Assembly: GCA_951799405.1 (NCBI GenBank)
Contig: OX637363.1
Coordinates: forward strand, 5,270,001 to 5,334,000
DNA from: Agapetus fuscipes
Lineage: Eukaryota; Arthropoda; Insecta; Trichoptera; Glossosomatidae
Direction: 5' to 3'
DNA length: 64,000 bases
Made by a program: the position numbers and the translations under genes. The notes below the pieces were generated by a model. It ran no database searches. It saw only the letters and a list, made by a program, of their open reading frames with translations, and had not been told where the DNA came from. Every line of letters begins with the position of its first letter. The first letter of the stretch is position 1. Below are positions 53,166 through 63,000 of this stretch, one piece after another.

Positions 53166-54093
53166 CTGAATATGGGATATAACATAAAAATATTATCTGT
53201 TAAAGGTTATAATGGCATCGGCACAAAGTTCCAAATTAAAAATTCTTCTCGGCAGGCAAAAGTCACAGTCCTTATTGTAGCTATTTCCTACAAACCTGGG
53301 CCAGGTGACGTGAGAATTATTTTGTAAATGGAATTTGTGGCTACTCCATGAGGAAAAAAACAAAATACAAAACAACTTTTGTAAAAAAACTTAAGTTGGT
53401 CTCTCATCACATTATTATTTACAAAAAATCAATTGTTTTGGTGTTACACTGTGAAATTTCATTTAGATTAAATTATTAAATAATTTGAAATGTTTATAAG
53501 CATTTTACATTGTTTTTATTAATTTACTTAATAGCAATACTTTCATTCCATTAACAATCATTAGATTTACACAATCCATGCAATTTTCAAGTCTTTAGAA
53601 CGAGGTTGGAACATCTTTTCGTACACATGCTTCAATTTAGAATTTTTCTGGACAGACAAATGTCACTCATCCTTAACAGACAATTACATTTTTTCAGTTA
53701 GCCTCTGCCCTCACAACACGACTATAAAGCTTTTACATGTGTGGACCTCATTCAGTCTTTTTAAGGTCTTCTAAAGTTTAAATTCATTCCAAATAAGTTA
53801 GAATCAAATCCATTTTGTATTTAATTAAGTGCAGCAACAACTATTTGCCTGTATCGAGTTTCCCTCTTTAAAGGAATCTAACCAGAAGATATCCAAAGAG
53901 ATGACATGACAGCTTGCAGCCCCCTAATAGGAGACAGAAGTAGCCGCACAAACAGAACCATTAGATCTATAAAAAAGAAAAGGTTTCCCCACTGGTATAT
54001 TGCTTTAGTTAGCACTCTGTAGTGACAAGCAAACTTGCTGTATTCTGGAGCCATTTCATAATGCAAACGGTGCCAGTCTAGGTTATGGTTTGA
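53166..54093 (-). other. Probable NFRKB 3' UTR and flank
   Basis: Directly downstream (minus strand) of the NFRKB stop. TTTTTATTAATT at about 53512 gives AATAAAAA on the minus strand, a possible poly(A) signal. A short piece (53880-53975) resembles 59213-59330, an old LINE relic. Confidence 0.5.
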
Positions 54094-57000
54094 CTATTTC
54101 TTGTTGGCGTTGTCGGGGACTTGCGGTCTAGGGCTCTGCTGGGCCACAGATGTTACCAGAGCTCGAGAAACTGGCAGCAACTTGAGCTGAGATCCCCCAG
54201 CTAACAACATGCGACCTGCTCCTATCTGGCCCTGCAACACAAACAGCATCAGAAACAAGAATAGCAATAATAAGAGTTGCGGACACACGAGAGGTGGAGA
54301 TCCTGACCTGGTGTAATCGTAGGGGAGTAGCTTGGAGTTTGAGAGGAGCTGATTTATTAGGCTGCTGCTGAAACAGAAGGAATATGATACTTTTAATCAA
54401 AGTTGGAGCCCCAAAAAAAGCCCGTGCCTTTAAAGATATCAAACCATTTAAGATTCATATTAATTTCAGGCCAATAAGCAGACATATTATGCTGCATGCC
54501 TGCAAATAAAATAAAAAAAGTTAAATCTCAAATGCACATAAACCATGCAACTTTTGCGATCTCCCTTGAAACAAGAGTGATATTGGCAAAGTGAATCAAT
54601 TTTTATAGTACCAACCCATAAGTCAAGGCACAAAATTTATAATATCCATGTAACCATCTTTGTATGAGAATTAGATGGGCTAAGAAAGCAATCTTTGAGA
54701 ATTAGGAATACGCTAACCCACTCATTATACAAAAATCCAAATTCAGTCCAAAATTTTCAAACCTTTGACAACACGTAAGTGTGTCATCAAAGAAAATAAT
54801 ATCAACATTATGTTGCTAAGCAATATGAACTGTTAACATAAATTGATCGACGGATCAGAGACACGTTGGGTGATGGAAAAGGACAAAAACATTTCACCTG
54901 TTGTGAAAGCGAGACAAAACAAAGAACTATGTCTGGTGAAATTAGAACGTCAGTAATTGTTTGCTCACATTGTTTAGTACTAAATCAAATTTATAGCCTT
55001 TCCATTGAATTATAGCTCCATGCATGTAACCATATGAAACAGATAGCTTATATTCATAAAACAGAGTTGGTCGTTGAGAAGCTGGAAGAAAATAAAAAAG
55101 CAATGGAGTATATATTGTCACCTGCATCTGCAGCTGCACTTGCATGGGGGCTGGGGAAGCTCCCGCGGGGCCTGAGGGGGCTGTGGGGGCCTGCAGGCGC
55201 AGCCCTGGCCGCAGCACTCCTCCCCCCTGGGACACTCGCACCACATTGCCACCTGAGGGCAACAACCATTGACTTATGATTTATTCTGTGGACTAGAAAT
55301 TATTTTAACAAAAATAGACATTATATATCTGTTTCAACCTACTTACGAAAATGGTCATTAGTAAGCTCAACGGGGTACTAAAATGTCTAAGAATAGCACC
55401 GAAAGAGAACAAATAACTTCACAGTTGCATCTATTTATTTGTAAATGCTAAAGGGACAAACAAATAGACACCGTCTTTCGTACAAACCTCAGAAGTGAGC
55501 AGAGCTCCGAAGAAGTCACACACAGAGGTGACGAAACGTCAGCTGAAGTCTTCAAGAAGTATCAAGAAGAAGAAAAAAAGAAGCAAAAACTATGGACCAC
55601 GATCAAAGCCCGGAAACACAAAATCAAGCATCTTGAACACAGATGTCAGAGATAAGTTTAAAGTTGGATGACGTCTATGATTGACAGCCGCACTGTATGC
55701 AAGTTTACACTTGACGCCTATGCATATCAGCCGCAGTTGAAGGGTTAATGGAGTTGGATGCCAAACATGAATCAGTGCATTGTAAATGAGCACAATATAG
55801 ATGTACCCAGGAGCAGATGCTGGTGTTGCTGAGGCTGCTGAGACTCCCTGTTGGAGGTGAGCAGCAGGTCTGGTGCGTGCAGCAGCACCGGCTTGCCCTG
55901 CAGCTGAGCGAGACTGAGACCCAAGCGACCTGCTCCCCGCACCTGCAACCCACAAATATCCATATCGATACTGTTACGAACTATGAAATCAAAGTACCTA
56001 CGCGCACCTATACGTGTACGATAGTGTGGGTAGAACAATCTGGGAGTAGTCCATGATGGTGGTAGTACATAGAACGATGTTCTGGTGTGAGCGAGAAATC
56101 AAAGAATGATCTGGAATATGCGAGAAAGATTTCTTTTGTACCTATATATAGGAACTGCAATGGTGCGGAGAGCGATTAGTCGCTCTAAGCATTTTGCCGT
56201 GAAGACCAATAAGCAGAGATTATCTATTGTTGTAAATTTTGAACCAAAACGTGTAAAATAAATTCTGGTTAAATAAATAATTGCAGTTTAATTAAAAGAG
56301 AACCTCAGTAAAATCGTAACAATAGTAAAACTGAATAAGTGACGTATTAAGCTAACATGGATTTCTCAATAAATGCACTTTTTTTCCTGTTTTATCTGAG
56401 AAAAAACAATAAAACATTTTTTAAATCCTGTAGTTTAGATGTACGTAAAAAACCTAAGAACCCACCTGAGCATTAGTGAGTATCTTGGCCACTAAGGGAT
56501 GCCGTTGGTTAGCCAGCTGTACAGTTTGTCTCGCCACTTGAACCGTCTGTCCCAGCTGAACCGTCTGTCCCCCCAACTGAACAGTCTGTCCCCCCAGCTG
56601 AACAGTCTGTCCCCCCAGCTGCACCGTTTGTCCCCCCAACTGCACAGTCTGTCCGGCAAGCTGCAAAGTCTGTCCCGACAGCTGCAAAGTCTGCAGTTTC
56701 TGTCCTCCAAACTGGACAGTTTGAATCTTTTGTCCCCCCAGCTGAACTGTCTGCCCTCCCAACTGCACCGTTTGTCCCGCCAGTTGGACAGTTTGTCCCG
56801 AGGCTAGTTGCATGGTTTGTCCTGAAGCGAGCTGCACGGCTTGTCCTGATGTTAGCTGCAGCTGTGTCGGTGTGGTAGAACTGCTGGTGGAGCTGCTGCT
56901 GCTTACATTCACAGTCTCTACAGTAGATGTGGCAGCTGGAGTTGCCCCCGGGGATGATGACATTTTCTGAAATAACAAGTCCGTGAAATAATAGACTATA

Positions 57001-60000
57001 ATATGTAATATATCGACGGTTAAAAGGAAGTAGGACATAAGCGACGTTTTGGTCAAAAATGAGTTATGAATGCTATCCTACTTAAAATTTTCCGCTCTTT
57101 CTAATGCGCTCACTCCCATGGCTCTACGATTACTTTTTTGACTTTTATGCCCAAGCAATAAACTGCGTTTTCGAAGCATGGTTTTGATGTAACCAACGGA
57201 TTTTTTTACCTTTTTTGTCTTGTGACATAAAAAATCGTAAAACAAGGTATTTAATGCCATATTAATAGAAATGCCAATAAATACCTCTATTTTTTCAATT
57301 TTAAAGCAGTTTTGATTCTAAGGATATGATAAAAAATAAAAAAGTTTATCCAATTTTTTTCTGCAATCTCAACCTTTAAACTGTTCTCCTGAACAATTTA
57401 GTTTTTGTCATTTATGCCCTTTATCCTTTTAACCATCGATATGCTACAATATGATTGATGATGGCCACTTGCATTTTTGTAAAAACATGTTCACCAAATT
57501 TTGCAAAAGAAAAAAAACATTTTGTTGAAGTACTTACATAAATCAACAAGTATGAGTAGGTACCTATTATAACTATTAGGCTGTACCTTATGCTAGACCA
57601 GTCCATAGTTTAGTGGTTAAAACTTCATACTCGTAGAAAGGTTGTGAATTCCCAGCAAAGCAAAAAAAAAAAAATTAAATACTTCTCGCTGGGTTGAATA
57701 TTTTAATGCCTTTACCAAAAGCTGGTCTAGAAACATCCATCAAGTACAGTATGGGACTTGCTTGATAATCTACGCTTTCTATTGAAACAAACTTCACACA
57801 AATACAGCGCTAACCAAATAGACCATTCTAATTACAATATTACCTGGCATATTGTTACCGACTTTGATGTCGGGAAGTGAAACATGGACAGTGAATGATA
57901 GCGAAATGAGTAAAGTATGTACGGTGGAAATGAAGTATTTGAGAAGCATGACAGAGAAAACCCTGAAGGATAGAGTTAGGAATGAATGAGTAAAGAAAGA
58001 ATATAATTTGAAAGAGGATGTGAAAGTTAAGGTACAAAAGAATGTGATGAGATGGTTTGGGCATGTGGAAAGAATGAATGATGATAGACTGACAAAGTAT
58101 ATATACAGAGGTAGTGTGAAAGGAAAAAGAGGTAAGGGGCGACCGAGAAAAGTATGGAACGATCAGATTGAGGAGATTGTGAAAGAATGGGATATACAAA
58201 GTGAGCGTAAAAGAAGATAATGCATGAAAAGGTGGTGTTATGGCCGAGGGATAGAGGCGCATGTTCGACTAGCGTATTTGGAACCAAATAACGTTGGTTC
58301 GAATCTTGCATCTAGCCCACTTGACCATAACTTCGACCCTGGTTCAACAGATGCCATTGCATGCACACAAGCTTCTGCTTTCGCATGAAGACACCTAATC
58401 TAATCTAATCTAAGCTGCAAAGATATATATCATTTAAGATTTATATTAAATGCATTCCCACAAGCAGATATGTATAATTTCGCGCTAAAACATGCCGCAT
58501 GTGGACCTACAATATAAAAACCCAATCTCAAATGAACATAAGCCTTGCAACTCTTGCCGTCCTTCCCTGAAACAGGGGTGACATTGGCAAAGTGAACCAA
58601 TTTTTTATAGTATGGGTGGTCAGCCGCATAACAACCTATAAGTCAAGGAACATGCATGACAAATTACATTTTTTTTTTAAATCAATAAATAACAATATAT
58701 ACATGGACATAAAAAACTAAATCATAAAACCTGGCCAGGCAAAATAGGTTGGTGGATTGCATTCTTTTCCACAAATCTATTTTAAAAAAAAAGGGGTATG
58801 GATATGAATGAATAGAAAGAGGTATGTAAGGATAGGAAGATATAGAGGCAGCTCTGCAGAGGCTCCACCCCTAGCGGAATGGCGACAGAGTTACAATTAC
58901 AGGGTTGAATGCCTACACCAAAGACTGGTCACGAAACATCCATCAAGTCCAGGAACTGGGGCTTGCTTGATAATCTACGCTTTCTTTTGAAACAAGCTTC
59001 ACACAAATACAGCGCTCACCAAATAGACCATTCTAATTACCATATTACCTGTGTAGAATGTATGGTGTGTAAGAGCTGGTCCCGTGACATGTGCTGGCCG
59101 TGTGTGCGCTGGTGCTGCATCAGAGACTCCAGCAGGATGCGTTGGTGGGCCGGAGACAGGGCACCTGTACACACATAAATATCACAAAAATTGTTTTATT
59201 TTCATACAGGTTCCTGTAGAAAATTCCTGGGAAGACCTCCAAAGAGATGGCGTAATAGCTGGCAGGCTGGAAGTAGCAGCACAAACAGATCCTTGAGATC
59301 TATGAAAGGCCTTCAAGGTGGTTGCTCCAATGATTTAGTTAATAATTCATTAAAATAAGCAATAATGATTTATTGATTGATGATATTAATACCTGTTTCT
59401 GGCCAGGCAGAATAGGTTGGTGAATTGCATTCCTCTTCACAAATCTATTTTAAAAATATACATACATCCATGCAACTTAGATTATAATAATTATAAACAT
59501 TCAGTGACCTGAAGCCGGCGCTGCTCGCTGCACCAGCACTTTATGCGTGCTCATCTGTGTTTGTGGCTGGGCCTGCGTCTGGATCTGTGTCTGTGCTTGC
59601 GCCTGTGTTATTATCTGTGTCTGAGGCTGTGCTTGCAAGGCCCGCGGACTGATGAGAGACTTCCCCGATGCTGTGCCCAGAACGCGCACAACGCTGCGCA
59701 GAGGTGTCGACACAGACGAAACAGGGGGAGCTGGAACTTCTTTAGGTTGTTGCAATGGCTGTTGCATCACTACTTTTTGTATGGGCTGTTGCAATTGTAG
59801 TTGCGTTGATTGTTGTAAGGGTTGCGTTTGAAGCTGTGGTTGCGGCGGTGGTTGTGGAGCGATACAAGTGGCAGGAACTGATATTTGAGGTGGTGGTGCT
59901 GATACAGGGGCTGATACAGTGACGGGAGTAAGACTTGATGATACTTCCAACTTGGGGTGCTCCTGTTGACATAATTAAGAACAAAATTAGTTTGTGTATT

Positions 60001-63000
60001 AACACTGTGAAAATTCATTGCTCATCCTTTCTATATAAGCTTCAAAGAACAATTAATCAAAGAAATATAATGTTTTAATTCACTTTTTTATTATTTTATT
60101 TTAAATATGTCTAACAGTTTTCGCCTAAAAAGGCATCCTCAGGACAATGACAAATTTGTCCTGAGGATGCCTTTTTAGGCGAAAACTGTTAGACATATTT
60201 AAAATAAAATAATAAATGAATTAAAACATTATATTTTTTTGATTAATTATACAATGGACTTTCACTGTGTAAACCACCAAACCCTGAAAAATATTCAAAG
60301 AACAAAGTAATATTGTCTTTTTGAAACACTGTTTTTATTTCACTCCTTTATTTTAATTTTAGAGATAAATTTACTAATGTTTAAATTTATTTATAAAAAC
60401 AAACTAAACCAGGCCTGGCCAACCCAAATTGCACCCCGGGCCGCATTGATGGCCTAAAATTTCCCCAAGGGCCACACAAACCTGTCGCTACCCCCCCCCC
60501 CCCCCTCCACGACAATGTTTTTGCAGGAATTTTTTTTTCAAACTTGCACCCCCATATTACGTATTAACGCTTAAATGTGTTGCCGCTGCAACTCAAATCG
60601 CTGAAAAATATCTCTAGTCCAGTCAAAATAAAAGTGTTTTTACTAGGAAAGTTCTGGGGTAGTTTTGATTTCAAAATTGTACAAATTTAACGGCAATAAA
60701 GTTCTAAAATAAAAATATATACAAATACATAATTTTAAAAAAATCATCACGCGGGCCGCACGTAAAGGCGTCGCGGGCCGCGGGTTGGCCAGGCCTGAAC
60801 TAAACCAATGAAATAAAAACAGCTTTCCAAATATATTACTTTACGGAAAGAAAGGACAAATGTAATGCGATTGACAATCAAATTTGGAAGGGAACACAGA
60901 TACTGATAGATCATTCCATAAACGGGCAGTTTGGTAAAGGAATGAGTCATGAAAACGCTAAGTTCTCATAGTTTTGAGATCGACTGCGAAGGGATGAATG
61001 AGAGAAGTACTGCGAGTTTCCCTTTCTGAAATGTGAGGAGGAGGGATTAATGAATGGAGCTCATTAGAACAAACTCCGTGGTAATATCAATAAAAAAAAC
61101 TAAGCATTCCAACTTTTCTTCTGTGCTGGAGCGGCTGCAGATCGGATGTCAGAGAAGGATCATTGATCAATCTCACTGCCCTCCTTTGCACAGAATCAAG
61201 TTGGTCACTCAACTTCTTGGACATACCAGACCAGAGATGGCTGCCATACTCGATAATGGGGCGGATTTGGATATATACAGAGTCAATTACTGGGCTGAAG
61301 TAAAAAACCTGCGGGCTCTGTATAGTGTGCCGAGTCGCCGGTAAACAGAAGTTGTGTGAGACTCAATAGCATCATGGTTTTTTTTTTTTTTTTAAGAAAG
61401 CCTATGCGGGAGACTCCCTAGATTCGAGAGACTCTAAGGGTCTATGACACTTGTTGTAGTGCCGCAGAGGTGTTGGGGATGTGGCAGTTGTCCATGTCCG
61501 GTTGCAGGGCCGTTAGCTGCGCAGTGCTGTGGTGTGTGTGGCGTTGCTTTGTTTTGAGACACTGAGAGGAAATGGCGATTGATATTGGATTTGAAAAGGG
61601 CAAGGTTAAATTGGGATGGAAACACAGATACCGGTAACTCATTCCATAAGCGGGCAGTTTGGCAGAGGAATGAGTTGTGAAAACACCAAGTTCTCATAGT
61701 TTTGATATCGACTGCAAATGGTTGAATGTGAGCCGTTCTACGAGTTGCCCTTGTTGTGACGAGAGGAGGGGGTATAAGTGAAGATATTTCATCAGAGCAG
61801 ACGCCGTTGTAGTACCTATAGAAGAGACTGATCATTCCAACTTTCCTTCTGTGCTCAAGAGAATGTAGGTTGGCTGTGAGAATGGGATCATCAATCAGCT
61901 TCACCGCTCTTCTTTGCACAGAGTCAAGTTGGTCACACAGCCTCTTTGGTATACCGGACCAGAGATGGCTGTTATATTATCTATAATTGGACGGATTATA
62001 GTATTTTAACTCTGATGAAAGAGAAACACCGAGAAGATTCAAATGTTCATGGTTAGGAAGGTTGAATTAAATAAGTAAGTGAATTGAATTCCTATTCATA
62101 ATTTACTCAATAAATGTGTTTGTACCTGCAGTATTGACGTATAAGTTGGCTGTTGTGCAGGCTTGTTTGGAGAGTACGGCCTGGTGAGATCAGGGGTCTC
62201 TTCAGGCCCCTCCACGTCCACGGGCGCGTCCTCGTCCCCCTCAGAGGGGGCGCGAGGAGCTGGGACACGCGCCCGCGCCCTGCGGGAGTTGCCCCCTCCC
62301 CCCGCAGCTCCCCCCTTACCCCGTGACTGGCTCTGCGTCTCGGCGTGCAGACGCTCAAACTCCTCTTCAGTCCTGACAGAAAAAAAGTCATTAATGTGAT
62401 ATTCACACCAGTCCACAGTCCAGTAGTTACACTTCGGACTCGTAAATGGAAGGTTGTGGGTTCGAATCCTGGCGAAGCACAAAAAATATACCATTTATAT
62501 TTTTTGTGCTCCGCCAGGACTTGACTGATAGGTTGGTATGCGGCTGACCACCCATACTGTAAAAAATGGTTCATTTTGCCAATGTCACCCCTGCTTCAGG
62601 GAAGGTCGGCAAGAGTTGCAGGGCTTATGTTCATTTGAGGTTTGGATTTTATTTGTAAGTACACAATCAGCATTTGTAAGCGCGAACTACACGTGTTTGT
62701 TTGTGGGCATACATCTGAGAGCTTTGAATGAATATATTCTTGCAACTTAGATTATGGATTATAGATTGTCAAATTTGCTCTTTGCTGGGTTGAAAAATTC
62801 ATACAACCTTTACCAAAGACCGGTCACTAAAGTTTCATCCAGCCTTACAGCAACTGGGTCGTGCTTGAGAATTGGCACTTTGTAGTGACGACCAAGCTCG
62901 TAAAAAGTTCGGACGATAGCTCAGTTGGTAGAATGCTTGCATTCCATGCCGAGAGCAAAAGTTCAATCTCAAGGTGTACTCAGCCTTCACAAGATATGAC

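Larger units (their letters stand above)
57870..58850 (+). mobile_element. RTE2 LINE fragment, split by SINE3
   Basis: Codes for FERMTEKTL-like, VKVQKNVMRWFGHVERMNDD, GKRGKGRPRKVWNDQI and VKEWDIQSERKRR up to 58220, then resumes at 58797 with GGTATGGATATGAATGAATA. Compare the unbroken 45310-45625. Confidence 0.85.

Noticed and set aside
55034..55279. Plus-strand ORF of 81 codons (and 56499-56807, 59543-59800, 62163-62399)
   Set aside because: Antisense to NFRKB exons whose minus-strand frame is supported by in-phase splice sites and family motifs.
15234..60184. Hammerhead ribozyme identity for the CTGANGA-hairpin-GAAA motif
   Set aside because: All copies have one extra base between CTGANGA and the stem, and I cannot pair stems I and III convincingly with a proper cleavage triplet. 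Kept as an unexplained motif.
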